NCBI RefSeq assembly: GCF_001659605.2
Contig: NC_035166.2
Location: 20,439,225-20,503,224 of the forward strand
DNA length: 64,000 bases
Direction of reading: 5' to 3'
DNA from: Manihot esculenta
Lineage: Eukaryota > Streptophyta > Magnoliopsida > Malpighiales > Euphorbiaceae
Positions 52,535 through 64,000 of this stretch are shown here, in pieces (position 1 is the first letter of the stretch; each line of letters begins with the position of its first letter). The position numbers and the translations under genes were made by a program. The notes under the pieces were generated by a model, which saw nothing but the letters and a program-made list of their open reading frames with translations, ran no database searches and had not been told where the DNA came from.

Positions 52535-55252
52535 TCACTCTCTTTCTTTTAGAACCTTTGAAATGGCTCTAATGGTAGAAGGTGTGGTTCGACAACACCC
52601 ACCAATAAGGCTAGCTCCTAACTCATGCCATCTTATTGCAGACAACTCAAATTTGTCATCATCAAAACAAGTTGATGGCTGTCAATTCACATCTCAGAGT
52701 AAGAAATCAATTCATAAAATTTCATCACAATCTGTGCATAAAATTAAATACATTGCAAAAACTCACCAGCCATCTTTTAGCTCTGCCATCCCAAACCTCG
52801 CCGCTGTTGGGATAAACAACTATCAACTTCTCAGTCAACTGGAGGCACAAAAGTTTTGCAGGCCAAGTTATTCAATTAGTATAATGAGCAACCAGAATAA
52901 ATTGGCAAGTATATATTTATCCGTTAATACTTGGGTGTATTATTTGAAGTTTACCCATTTACCTCCTTAAATTTGCAGATGAGACTTTCAATAAAATGGG
53001 GAGGTGCACAGTTAATTCCAACTGCATTTATTTTGTTGCTCTTATTTATTATTTCAAGGCACTCTTGAAAACTTTCCCCAGATGGTGCATTCTCACCATC
53101 CACCGAGCTGAAGCAAATCCAGGATGGAATTTTTATGTTTTCTTCTTCAAGCAACTCAACACAGGCCTGTAAATTGTTATTCAGACGTCACTATGAGGCA
53201 AACATAATGTAAGGAGTAGAAGAAGGTTAATTTTGCAACATTTAGTATATATAGGTTAATTTTATAACATATAAATAATTGGACTCGTTAAGATCATAAG
53301 TATATAGGTGAATTCAGTTCGATAAAACAGGTCACAAGAGGTGTTAGAACGATCACGCATATATGTATCACTGATCGAATCCAAGAAGGGCTCTCTCGCG
53401 CTCTTTCCTTTTTCTCTCCTTAGTTTCTTCTTCTTTTCCAGTTCTCGATTAATTCCTCTGCATCCCATACTATTAAAACTTTATTCTAGTTCATATAGTA
53501 CAACGTTGGAGAGTTTCCACCAAAGCATTCGATAGACCTCTGACTATTTTTCCCTATTTTGCCGGCCACTACTTCAAGATCAAATATGGAGAAATCCATC
53601 CAAAATCAAATATTGAGAAACCAATCCAAAGTCTCAAAGTCTTTACTCCTTATCAAACTAATCACCACTCCTCGTCAAACTGATCACCACTCATTAATCT
53701 AATCACAACCTAGGCGTCCACATCCAAATCCCAGATCATCGATTAACAAAAATAAATCTTTATTGATGAAAGAGAAAGAACTATCTATATTAGCGAAATT
53801 GGACACATGTAGTATATAAAATACTATAATATTTACCGATTTATGCATTTTCATATAGCTATCATTAAATATTTATTCTGAAAAACTTTCTGTAAATGCT
53901 GTAAGCACATATCCTTCACTATGAGCCACAGTTCACACAGCTACCATTTTCTTTTTCAGGTTATAAATTGCTTTGGGTAGAGCATGTTAAATGTTATGAA
54001 TGCCTTAAATGTAAACGTTTAATATCACTTCTAGAGTAGGCTCTGGAATTCTTTGTAATAAATACAATGAGTTCTCCAAAATAAAAGTTTTTTTGTGATG
54101 TACCACTCCACAGACCAACACTGTAAACAATAAGGAAACCTATATTTTTAATCAACAACTTCCAACTCCCATAAACTTCTACAACTTTCTGCCCCTATTG
54201 TCTATTGTACATTTAATCAAACGCCTTCGGACCAATTCTGAATTACTTCCCATCTTGTTCACCCCGACGGCCTCATTCAGTTCACTTTCCTCAATTTCAT
54301 CAACTTGCTATAAGAATATGACACCTTATGTAGTAGAAATGGGAGAAGAACAAACCTGTGCTTCGAGTTTGTTGGGAATTGTCTCAAAGGCCAATAAATC
54401 AGGACCTGCTTCCACAAGAACTTGCAATCTGCGTCGATGAAAATCCTTGAGCTTTTCCAGTTTCACATCTGGCTCATAATATCCACTACAAGTAAAACAA
54501 CATAAAACACATTCACAATGAGATAAATATAATCACATGATTGATATACAGAGCTTGGATTGAATCAAAATTTTCAGCAAAATAATTATTCTTTAAGGAA
54601 TTAGCTACCTGTACTCTGATCCATCAGCGAGATAAGCTCCATAGCTTCCAATGGAGGCTGCAACCAAAGCTCGATTATATCTTTGTAGAGGATTACATTT
54701 CACTGCATCCCAGAACTTATCACGGGCTTCAATAGCCAATTTGACGCTCTTCTTTAATAGCAACTCTCCTTCTTCAAGGGACAGTCCCTTGGATATAAAT
54801 CCAGGAAGAGTAGCCTAAACATGCATTATAAATACAGGGCAAGCTTTTGTTGTAGAATAGAAACAGGGCAAAAAAAATCGAATTTTATCATCAGTTTGCA
54901 AAGAAATAAAACCTGGTAAGAAGAAGTGATCAAGACGTCTGCACCGGCCTCCAAATATTCCAAGTGAACCTGTACAATATCCATAACAAAATCAAAATTT
55001 GACAAGAATTTCAAAAGCCCACAAAAGCAGAGGTTTCAATATAATGTATTAAACAGCAGAGGCAGAGAGAAATACCCTTTTGATGAGGTCTGGATCTTTG
55101 ATCAAACAAAGAGCGCTCCATAGAGAGTCGTTAATGGCGGCCCCGTGTGTCTCGAGCTGGGTGGCGAATCCACCATCGATGATCGCACAGCCTCCGGCCT
55201 TCTCCACCAGATCCTCCAGCAACGTGGATGTGGTTGTGCTCTCCACTCCCAT
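52535..55252 (-). CDS. HMT: Homocysteine S-methyltransferase (HMT), 329 aa, 7 exons
   Basis: Exons 55252-55076, 54969-54913, 54814-54609, 54485-54356, 53166-52963, 52838-52767 and 52678-52535, all GT-AG, joined in phase to a stop at 52535. The product starts MGVESTTTSTLLEDLVEKAGG and has GCAIIDGGFATQLE, the barrel strands ITSSYQ and AFETIPN, and zinc ligands in GINCAPP (Cys243) and GGCC (Cys310, Cys311). The length fits plant HMT1/2/3 (about 325-350). It is a zinc-dependent cytosolic enzyme that transfers methyl from S-methylmethionine (or AdoMet) to homocysteine to make methionine, part of the S-methylmethionine cycle. Intron 4 (54355-53167, 1.19 kb) is the longest, with no element I recognise. 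Which of the HMT isoforms this matches is not decided. Confidence 0.95.
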
Positions 55253-56309
55253 CCTTGTTTGTTTACGTTTGGAGATGTGGGAGGAAAATGAGTAGGCAGG
55301 ATACCAATGGAAAGAATGGCGCCGGGGATGGAGGCATTAAGTAAATGTCGAAGCTTGTGAACGCGGACGAAATCACATACAGGTTCAACTTTCAACTGCC
55401 TTGCCTTATTATTATTATTATTATTTTAAAGAAAAACAACTTATAATCCAATATGTATACATAAGTAATTATTTATGTAAAATTTTGCATCATAACTTTT
55501 GTTTATTGAATCATTCTGTAATTATAATTACACTTTAGACTTATTAACATATGGATTGAAACGAAAAAAAATTATATTTTTATAAATTTGTACAAATTTA
55601 ACTAGGTAAAGATTCAATTTTTATTATTTCTATAATTTTTTTTTAAGAAAAATGGCGGTGGTTGGTGGGCAAGCGGTTTGTTTCTGGGCTCAAATCAAAG
55701 GGAACGGAAATCAGGTTTGGTGAGATTAAATGAAGAGTGAGCAGAAAAAATGCATGACATGTTTGTTGTTTCAAGCCAACTCCAACCAATTCTCTGTTTG
55801 GCATTTAAAAAAATAAAAAAGAATTCTTATTTAAATCTGGTAAGTGAGTCTTATTTATATCAAAAAAATAATAATAAAGATTTCAAGTCCTTAAGTGAAC
55901 ATGCTTGGAGGTCCTGGCGTTTTGACTCATGGAAATTATAGAACAAGGCTTACCCATCGACTAAATCAAAGGTGTTATTAAAAATATGTTATTTTTTCTT
56001 TGTTTATTGAATATAATATTAAACTAACTCTTTGAATTTTAGGTGCAATATTTAATGTTTCATATTTCTATGTGTTGTAGGTATTAGGGAGTGTAATGAA
56101 CGGAAGACCGTTGAAAAATAGTTTGCTTTGAAGAAAATTGTTTAAGAAATAAATAACTTTGACTATACTATAGAAAATAGCGTGGAAGAGAAGGGTCTTG
56201 GTAATCTTTTGTTTTTTGTTTTTTTCTTTTTTTCACATGTAAAAATATATTATAAGACTTGCAAAAAACAAAGCAGTAAATTAAATATAAGATATGTAAG
56301 ATACAGACC
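55253..56309. other. Spacer upstream of the HMT gene
   Basis: The first 150 bp probably hold the HMT promoter and 5' UTR. An ATT microsatellite is at 55407-55424. The remainder is AT-rich with no gene seen. Confidence 0.5.
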
Positions 56310-56720
56310 GATTAGATTTTGTTAGAAATTTTAATTAATATTATTTAGTCAAAATGATACGAGAAAAATGATAAATTAAAAGCTTAAAAATCTTATTAAA
56401 ATATTTTAAAGATGAAAAATATGAGTTTCAAATAGTTAAAAAAAGTTATTTATAATAAAAAAAAATTTTAATATGTAAAATTATAAAAATATTTAAAAAA
56501 ATAATTAAAATATAAAATTTTATCTCTGGTGAAATTTTTATCTCTAATTTTGTGACTAGGTCAGTAACATTTGTCCACTTTTGAAAGTTTTGTATCTCAA
56601 AATTTTTTTTTAAAAAATTAATTTGAGTTTATTTTGAATTTTGATCGGATGAGAATAATAAAAATTAAATCTAATTTAAATTTATTATAAAATTCAAAAC
56701 TAATTAGAACATGTCATATT
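56310..56720 (-). repeat. Solo LTR of the element E family
   Basis: From ACCGATTAGATTTTGTTAG to about 56720 the sequence follows the LTRs at 46851 and 48350 block by block, for example AAAGTTATTTATAATAAAA, ATGTAAAATTATAAAAAT and TTTTGTGACTAGGTC. No internal region or second LTR is nearby. Ends are approximate. Confidence 0.65.
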
Positions 56721-57022
56721 ATTTAGTCAGACTATTAACGAGAGTATTAGAAGGGCAAGATATCTTACTAAAAATAAGAAAAAGGAGGAATTTCACATTG
56801 CAAAGATGCAACAATCATACATGGCAGAAGCGAAATAAAAATAATAATAATGTTGCAAAGCAAAAAATTTAACGATCACAAAATGTATTGTAAAAATAGA
56901 ATCCGATATAATACGATCTTATTACCTATTTATGTTAGCAATTTCTGCTCATCAAGAGCTTAATTTGATTGTGATGATATTATATACGATATATTTTCAA
57001 AAAACAATCAATTAGTTATTAT

Positions 57023-57053
<31 letters not shown>

Positions 57054-58490
57054 ATTCAATCATCAATATTAAGAGTCAGCTTAGAACTTTTCTCAAGGCA
57101 GATGGATTTCATTAATTAGAAAGAATACAAAGCTCAAAAGCCTCAGACCAGCATCATTACACGAAGCCACAGCCAGGCCCAGAAAAGAAAAAAAGAAATT
57201 TAAAAAAAAAAAAAGCTGAAAACGAAGCAATTATGATTTCTTCTTCACATAGACGCCAATGTGACTAAAAGAAATACAAAGGAACTCAGAAGAATAGAAT
57301 AACAGTTCCATCGCCGAAGGTTCTTTCTTAAACTGTTCTCAACTTTATTTAAGGCCATTGAAAATATCAACATTTGCGTAATTTTCTATTTTATTTTAAA
57401 TATTTAAATTTTAAATAAATTTATTTAAATATAATTTTAATCAATTTTCAAAATTAAAATTAAAAGCAAATAACACAATAATACTTGCAACAGTTATAAA
57501 ATTTGTTTTACAGCAAATATTGATAAAAATTTTATACATATTATTTAATTCAAAATAATGCATATACAAAATATTCAATATTAAATAATTATTTTTACAT
57601 ATTAAATCATTATTTCTATTTTTTAAACTCAAAATATACAGAATAACTAAGAATTTCTTTTTTCCTTGAAAAAGTTAAATACTATTTAAAAAACCATTCA
57701 ATCTAACACTTAAAGCATAGGTGAGGATCTCATTAATATATATATAATATAATATAATAAAAGCTAGTTCTTCAGTCTGTCAACTGTTTATCTCTTCTCT
57801 CTGTCAGTGCGTTGACATCCTCTATTGCTCTGTCGCCCTGCCGTTACTCCCTTGGAATGATGCTGTCTGTGCAAGCCTCTGCCCACCGACGTTCTCCTTC
57901 ATACACTTTTACTGTTGCCCCCTCTGAAATCCCTTTCTTTTCCTTCATATTCTCTTGTCGTTGTCGCTTCTGAAATCGTATTTTCCGTTCCTTTGAACAT
58001 GTAGGCAAACACTAGGTAAAGAATTTGTCTTTCCAAAGAGAGTAAGACAGTGAAGAGGAGTGAGGTGGCTAAGCAATGTCTAGCTTGAGTAGCCGCAATC
58101 AGCGCTTGATTTTTGTTGGCTTTGGTATAGATCGGCGATGTTCCTCCACCTTTGAAGATAGAGCACAAGGAAGGATGACCCGATCATTTGTGGGGAGGAG
58201 TGAGATCCTAGTTCCTGCCTTCACCGATCGGGAGGAGTGAGATCCTAGTTCCTGCCTTCACCGATCTTCATTCATATATAACTGTTGATTTGGAGTTTTA
58301 AATAAAAAATGTAGCATTCATCGTCATCGACATAGATCGTAGAGAGTTTTGCGAAAGGAACGCCAACTTTCTGACGTGAGCCTATTATTTTCTCTTAATT
58401 TTCTGTGATGTTTTCATTTTTTTCCGATATTTCAATCTTGAGTTTTTCACTGGAGAAAGGGTCATGTATAAAAGTAGAGCAATTTTTCAG
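56721..58490. other. Spacer; AT-rich, then a GC-balanced stretch without a clear gene
   Basis: A poly-A run is at 57026-57050. 57770-58370 is GC-balanced and looks like gene-derived sequence, but I recognise no product; the best minus frame (58168-57899) gives no family match from memory. It includes a 37-bp tandem duplication. Confidence 0.4.
58193..58266 (+). repeat. Exact 37-bp tandem duplication
   Basis: Two copies in direct contact (58193-58229 and 58230-58266), beginning GGGAGGAGTGAGATCC and ending CACCGATC. I see no mismatch, so the duplication is recent or an assembly slip. Confidence 0.9.
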
Positions 58491-58565
58491 GAAGATCAAG
58501 TTGAAGGCTTTTGATTTGGGTGGGCTAGATTGTTCACCATGCTTGGAAAGAATGTTACCCTAAAG
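58491..58565 (+). pseudogene. SAR1-like small GTPase pseudo-exon
   Basis: After an acceptor-like TTTTTCAG the plus strand reads KIKLKAFDLGG, close to the switch II segment of SAR1 GTPases (KIKFKAFDLGG). After one missing base and a stop codon, WKECYPK follows where SAR1 has WKDYYAK, then a GT. The rest of a SAR1 gene was not found nearby. The match is short and from memory. If right, it is a decayed fragment of a COPII-coat GTPase gene. Confidence 0.4.
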
Positions 58566-59894
58566 GTAGTAATAATTTTAGGATTTATTGCTCTTTATTT
58601 GAATCACTTTCAATGTACTTTTTAAAGAAAATTTATGCCTTTTCTATTCCTTCATTCTTGAGGATAAATTCTTTCTTTAACTTTATATAAGCAGAATTAT
58701 TGTTTTTTTTTTTTCTAATAATATATCAATTGGTGTATATGTGTGTTTATGGTATCAGTTAATGGAGGACTTCCATGATTTATTAAGTATTGAAATCTCT
58801 ATGTATCTCTTTTTTACCCCATGGATTAGGTGCCATGATAATAGTTATTAGCTGGACTCAGGTTTCAGCCCCTGCTATCGATGATAAGCTGGATAAGAGA
58901 AGCTCAAGATGAGAGAAGGAAAATTTCAAGCACTTGATGAATGTTTGGTCTGTGAATATTGAATGTCCTTTCAAGGAATATTCAAGTAGATCTCCAATGA
59001 CTTTGCAAGGTATTTGACTTCTCAATTCAATAGTCAGCACAATAACTATAATAAAGACTGAGTTTTGAATTAAACAATATAAATGCAGTTGATTCAAGGT
59101 TCTTCCATGTTTCCAATAAGCAACACTATGGCAAGATTCTTGAGATTAGGTAAGTATCTTTCCATGTTTTCATGGAAAAAATTACATCAATTCAAATAAT
59201 TACAAAGAATTAAATAAATATAAATAATTAAAGTATAATAAAAAATAAAATAATTTTATATTATTTTATATAATAAAAAAATTATTACTTAATTCTTCTT
59301 GATTTTTTAATTTTGAGAATACATTAAAATATCACGATATTTTAAAAAATTTATTAGTTAATTTTTTTATTAATTTTAACCGTTAATTATTTTATTATGT
59401 AATTTTTATAATTTTAAAAAATTTATTAGTTAATTTTTTAAATTTTTTTTAAAAAATATTACTTAATTTTTTCGTATTTAAAATTCTTTTATAATATTTA
59501 ATGAATAAAATTAATGAAAAATTAATTAATATAATTTTTAAAATGTAAAAGATATTTTATTGTATTTTTTAAATCAGAAAAATCAATTAATAAAATTTAC
59601 TATACTATTAAATAGTAAATTTTATTTTAAAAAATTTTGAAATCTGCATATGCGAGCAACATAAGTCTTACCCATTATTATTTGCAAGAAGCTCAAGAAA
59701 TCCCTTCTCAACAACCTCAAGCTCAAGGAAGACGATTATATTTGTGACATTGACAAGATTTCAAGGCCCAATTCCATTACCGACAGCTCAAAATGAGCAA
59801 ACACTAAGTATTATTATTATTAGTTTCTTGTTTTTTTTCCAACAGCAAGGAAAAGGAGCATACGTGATGAACCTTCAGGCATAAAAAGTGGGTT
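58566..59894. other. Spacer downstream of the TKPR2-like gene
   Basis: 59200-59640 is very AT-rich, with words shared with 44690-44825 (TTTAAAAAATTTA...TTAGTTA), so it probably contains a relic of the same repeat. A short plus-strand open frame at 59680-59796 (CKKLKKSLLNNLKLKEDDY...) has coding-like composition but no start codon or recognised family. The part near 59894 is probably the TKPR2-like 3' UTR. Confidence 0.4.
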
Positions 59895-61437
59895 TTAAAG
59901 AAACCCCTTGTCTTGGAAACTCTTGATGCACTCATCAAACATCTGTTGTAGCGTTTTGAACGCAGGAAATCCTAATTGAGCAATCTTTGTGGTGTCCATG
60001 CTATGTGGGTTGTTGTCTCCTTCCTTGCTGCTGCAGCTGAAATCCCACACAGCAAATCACATAGCTCAACTACTTTTTCGACAAAAATTATGATGCAGAA
60101 GAAAGAGTTTGATCCTAAGTAATTGTTTTACTCACTTGTTCTCGTATGGATAAGAGGGATATTTGGCCCTAAGCATCTCAACTATCTCTGACATGTGAGC
60201 TACTGAGCTTGAGCAAATTAGCCTGCCTGATGCTCTGCTATCCTCCATTGCTAAAATATGAGCAGCAATAACATCATCTATGTGCACAAAACCCACTGTT
60301 GTGTTTGGATATTCGCCTCGCAGACCTGCTAAACAAGCGATCCAAGATGTGAAACAGGGAACATGGGACTGAATTCTGTTTTCTGCTTCATATTGTTAAG
60401 TGCTCTTCTTCGTCCATGGATGTAAAGTCACTACTCATTTTAAGTAATTTTTTAATTTTCACTTTATATGTAATAATATATTTCACCCCTCTTGTTTATA
60501 TAATAATATATTCTCAGTAACTTATAGATATATTTCAAATATATAAGTCAGCATTTACCTAATACCCATTTTTATACTATTTTTATAGTAGTGAGTTGGT
60601 GCCGCAAAATCTGACCTTTAACAATGGAAAGTATAAGGAGCAGGGTACTGGTGGGTTGTGGGGCAAGCAATGGACCAACAACGAACGAGGGGTTCACCAC
60701 CACTAGATCAATCCCTTTTTCCTTGACGATTCTCCATGCCTCTTTCTCCCCTATGGTCTTTGCGTAAGCGTACCAGAGCTGCAATCAGTCAAGAATTAGA
60801 ATTAATTCCCCAAATGTACCAAAGTTTGAAATTAGGGCAAAAGCTAGTGCACTCCTACGTTGTAGTTTTTGCAGTAGTCAGTATCGCTCCAGTGTGACTC
60901 GTTGAGGGGGCAAACTTGCTGGACATCATATCGGTATCTTATTGAAGAGCAGGAAGATGTGAGCACAACTCGTTTCACACTACTAGCTTTGCTGCAGGAG
61001 TTCAGCACATTCAAGGTTCCCTTAATACATGGATCGATCAAAGTTTCCTGCCAAAGTTAAAAAAAAAAAAAAAAAAAAGGATGAAGAAGAGAAGAAGATG
61101 AAACTCCCCATGTGAATCCAACCAGGGCTAGTAATGAAAAAGGGAAAAAATTTTATGCCTGAATATTATCATCATAAGGAACGAGAACCGGTGATGCAGT
61201 GTGGAAGACTCCATCGACGCCTTGGATTGACTCATCGAAGCTTCCTTCCACCAACAAATCGGCTTTGAATATCTTTAATCTCTCCTTGGCTCCTTTGAAC
61301 TCTCTAAGAAAGCCGACTTTGGCAGCATCTCCTGGATCTCGCACGGTAGTCCTTACAGTGTGGCCTTTTTCTAGCAGGCACTTCACCAGGTAGGCTGCTA
61401 TGAACCCTGTTCCACCCGTTACACAATATTCCGGCAT
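59895..61437 (-). CDS. TKPR2: Tetraketide alpha-pyrone reductase 2-like (CCR/DFR family), 320 aa, 5 exons
   Basis: Exons 61437-61159, 61047-60859, 60778-60616, 60325-60136 and 60036-59895 join in phase to a stop at 59895. The product starts [17 protein letters not shown] (NADPH Rossmann motif, 7-14). It holds TSSCSS (catalytic Ser region, about 123-128), Y159-X3-K163 (WYAYAK), [18 protein letters not shown] and GFVHIDDV. The text closely resembles Arabidopsis TKPR2/CCRL6 as I recall it, and the length is that of TKPR2 (about 320). That ER/cytosol enzyme reduces tetraketide alpha-pyrones in tapetum cells for sporopollenin in pollen walls. The first intron begins with GC (CAG|GCATAA), not GT; the other donors are GT. 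A weak GC donor may lower splicing. Otherwise the gene looks intact. A cinnamoyl-CoA reductase-like paralogue is the main alternative. Confidence 0.85.
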
Positions 61438-61486
61438 CTCTCTCTCCTTCTCTGTGCTACTTGTCCGGGAGGTTTAGCTATATGAA

Positions 61487-61495
61487 TAAATATAG
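61487..61495 (-). promoter_or_regulatory. Possible TATA box of the TKPR2-like gene
   Basis: CTATATTTA on the minus strand, about 50 bp upstream of the start codon at 61437. Distance is short but acceptable for a plant promoter with a small 5' UTR. Confidence 0.35.
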
Positions 61496-64000
61496 CAGCA
61501 AAATAGAAAGCTATTTCTGTGGCTTGCAAGAGAACGAAAGAAGTCTTGTAACGTTCTGCAAAAAAGACCAACCTCATATGTTGTCCTTTTACAATGAGTG
61601 CAGACATGAGGTAGATGATTCATGCTTACCGTGAGCAGGTTTTCCCCCTTTCTTTAAAGAAAAAATATATACAATTCTGCACGTGAATTCGGTTGGTGAA
61701 GTTGAATCCAACGAGTTTCCAACTTAATTGAAATTAATGGAAAATTTTTAAGTGGATTTAATATCATAAACCTAAAATACATTAAGGTGGATTATATTTA
61801 TTTTTTTATAGAAAAATTCAATACTTTAAATTAAATCTACGTAAGATTTTCCCATAAGTAATATAGAAAAAAAAAACATGTATTTAAAAATAAATAAACA
61901 AATGTAATGCTTCATTGCGGACGCTCAGACCGAGCATCAGAAAGAAAAATTAGGCGTTGAGTGCATAGATGAATGTGTGGATGGAAACATATATAAATAT
62001 TAACAGAACATTTTAGAAGCTCCACTTACCGAGAAGTGCCAAAACATTAACATGGTCCTTGTCTGTTTCATTTGAAAGTTTGCTTTAAATAATAATAAAA
62101 AATAAATAAATAGACGACAATATTTATTAATTTTTATCTATTTAAATTAATTTATTAAATAAAAATTTTACACATAATTATTTTTTTAATATATCTTCTT
62201 ATTCTCTATTATTTTTTAAAAAAATTGAGATTTATAATATCAATTTCAATAATCACGAGCTAACTGATAAATAATCAATGAGTAGTAAATTTTATTTAAT
62301 ATAAAATTAATTTGAACATAAAAAAAAATTTAATTTTGATTAATAAACTGACGATAAAAGTTAATATAAATTAAAAATATTTTTTAATTAATAAAATAAA
62401 AATATAAAGATGTTTTATTATAATTCTAAAATTAAGAGATATTCTAATTAGCTAAAATGAATTGTAGGATATAATTTCAAAAAATTTTTAGGTTTGCCTA
62501 ATAGATTAAAAGTAAAAGAGGTAAAAAATTAATAAATATTCTTATTAATTGACGAAATAAAAATATAAAAATATTTTAATGTAATTTTAAAATTATAAGA
62601 ATATTTTAATTAATTAAAATATATTATAAGATATGATAATAATTATTCTTAATAATAATAAATAAATAAATATCACCAATAAATATAACAACAAATTTGA
62701 GCAATGAGCATTTAACTTTATCCTGAAAAATTAGGCATTAACTTTATCCTAAAAATGGGCATCAACTCGGCTCGGCCATAATCTGTCCACCGCTTAGGCA
62801 AATAAGTGCCTAATTTAACTTGTGATTTATTTTCTTCTGTATATGATTTATTCTGAAGAAAAAAAAAAAAATAATTTTTTGTAAAATTATAAAAAAAATT
62901 AATTTTTTCAAGAATATTTTTAAGTTAAAAAGGATTAAATTTTTTATTAAAAAATTAATTAAATTAAATTTTTATAGAACTCTTTTATTTTGAATAAAAG
63001 AGTTAAGTTTCAGATAGAATTGCTTGTCATCAAATATAAATTATTTTTTAGTATTTGAACCTTTTTGTGATTGAAATCTAAGCCCGAGACCATTGGAGTT
63101 TGGAAGCGAAAAACAAAGCAGCAAGGTAGCGGAAATTTTCAGAAGGTATAAAAATAAAATTTGTTTATAGATAACATGCAAAATTTCTTAATCCTTTTAA
63201 TTTTCTACTTTTTAAAATTTCAATTCTTTTTTTTCAAGTCAATATTTATTTTAAATTAATATGTAGTTGTTTTTATTCTTTCCTTGAAAAATATCAAAGC
63301 TAAGGAATAAATTTATAAATATAAATATATAAAATATTGATTAATTGGTAAATAGATAATTACAATAATTTATTTTTTAAAATGTTGTTGATCAATTGCT
63401 TTATGGAATTTATTATTTTATATATATATTATCCTCCTCTCATCTGATAAGTTTCTGTAATCCACACAATAGGATGGTTGTGTGAATGCCCTTTGTCTGT
63501 GAATTGCCCTTCCAACCTGGTCAATTTTATATCGTCTTTCATAAAAATCCAGATGGGGATATTTACAGAAACTTGCTACCATATTTGGGTTTAGTCGGTA
63601 ATAAGTACGTAATTTTTTATTTTTATTTTTTTTATAAATTTGAGAAAAAAACTCGCTCAAGTTATTAAATAATTACATAATTAATATTTTTTCCTTAATA
63701 TTTATTATTCACTCTGATTTATAATTTTTATCTATTTTTTTTAATTGTCTTAAAATTAATATTTTTTTTATCTATAATAACATATAAATGAATTATTATA
63801 ACACTATTTTATTTTATTTTATTTTTAAACAAATTTAAAATATATTTTTATTATTTAATAAAGTTTAATATATTTAATATAAATATAATTATAAAATTAA
63901 TAAAAAAATATATTTTTTAATATATTTTTTATAATTAATAGATTAATTAAATGAATTTATCTATATTATAAAGATTAAATAATAATTGTTCCAGAATTTT
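61496..64000. other. AT-rich spacer to the window end
   Basis: Very AT-rich from 61740 on. No gene, RNA gene or clear transposon was recognised. A small GC-balanced part at 63430-63600 carries short open frames on both strands without recognisable content. Confidence 0.5.

Noticed and set aside
52479..52970. Plus-strand frame of 163 codons
   Set aside because: It is antisense to the last two HMT exons, which give a clear family match on the minus strand.
1..64000. tRNA, rRNA or snRNA genes
   Set aside because: I looked for tRNA-like B-box words and found only tRNA-complementary primer sites of retroelements.

Overview
The window is plant nuclear DNA, from a eudicot. Its genes carry short GT-AG introns, encode plant-only families (LBD, CONSTANS-like, DUF1218, CLE, TKPR2), and lie in AT-rich spacers full of LTR retrotransposons, MITEs and microsatellites. 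The predicted proteins read like those of rosids, perhaps Euphorbiaceae (cassava or rubber-tree relatives). That is an impression from memory and is not proven by the sequence.

Positions 1 to about 25,800 are a retrotransposon island. The host is a minus-strand Ty3/gypsy element of the Athila/Tat lineage, called C here: LTR 23558-25055, tRNA-Asp primer site 23536-23552, gag-protease-pol, then a 3' accessory frame that runs off the left edge. Two plus-strand Tekay/Del-type chromoviruses broke it, each flanked by a perfect 5-bp target duplication. Element A (1140-8987, CTTAT) lies in the integrase tail of C. Element B (12204-21370, ATGCT) lies in its protease. The three pieces of C's reading frame line up in phase, so C was coding-intact when hit. 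A still has an uninterrupted 1663-residue Gag-Pol but lacks most of its 5' LTR, including the TATA box. B has two nearly identical 2496-bp LTRs and an intact gag, but a wrecked, deleted pol. C in turn seems to sit next to the LTR of a fourth minus-strand element (D, 25056 to about 25800).

Positions 26,000-64,000 are a normal gene region. In order: a DUF1218 membrane protein (plus, 3 exons, 27471-31027) with a TRIM-like element in its first intron; a CLE-type secreted peptide precursor (plus, 35180-35494) with Cys in place of the usual Gly; a class II LBD repressor of the LBD40/41/42 type (plus, 2 exons, 40376-41208); a CONSTANS-like COL16/BBX protein (minus, 2 exons, 49108-50566); a homocysteine S-methyltransferase (minus, 7 exons, 52535-55252); and a tetraketide alpha-pyrone reductase 2-like enzyme (minus, 5 exons, 59895-61437) with an unusual GC donor. 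The spacers hold a foldback MITE (42929-43403), two nested Mutator-like foldback elements with a long GAA tract (44165-46039), a small degenerate gypsy element (46851-48759) with a solo LTR of the same family near 56310-56720, and a SAR1-like pseudo-exon near 58500.

The genes show no shared pathway. The main biology is the layered history of the retrotransposon island, above all the recent movement of B without a pol of its own. Exon limits were set by eye from splice signals and protein-family memory; no search was run.
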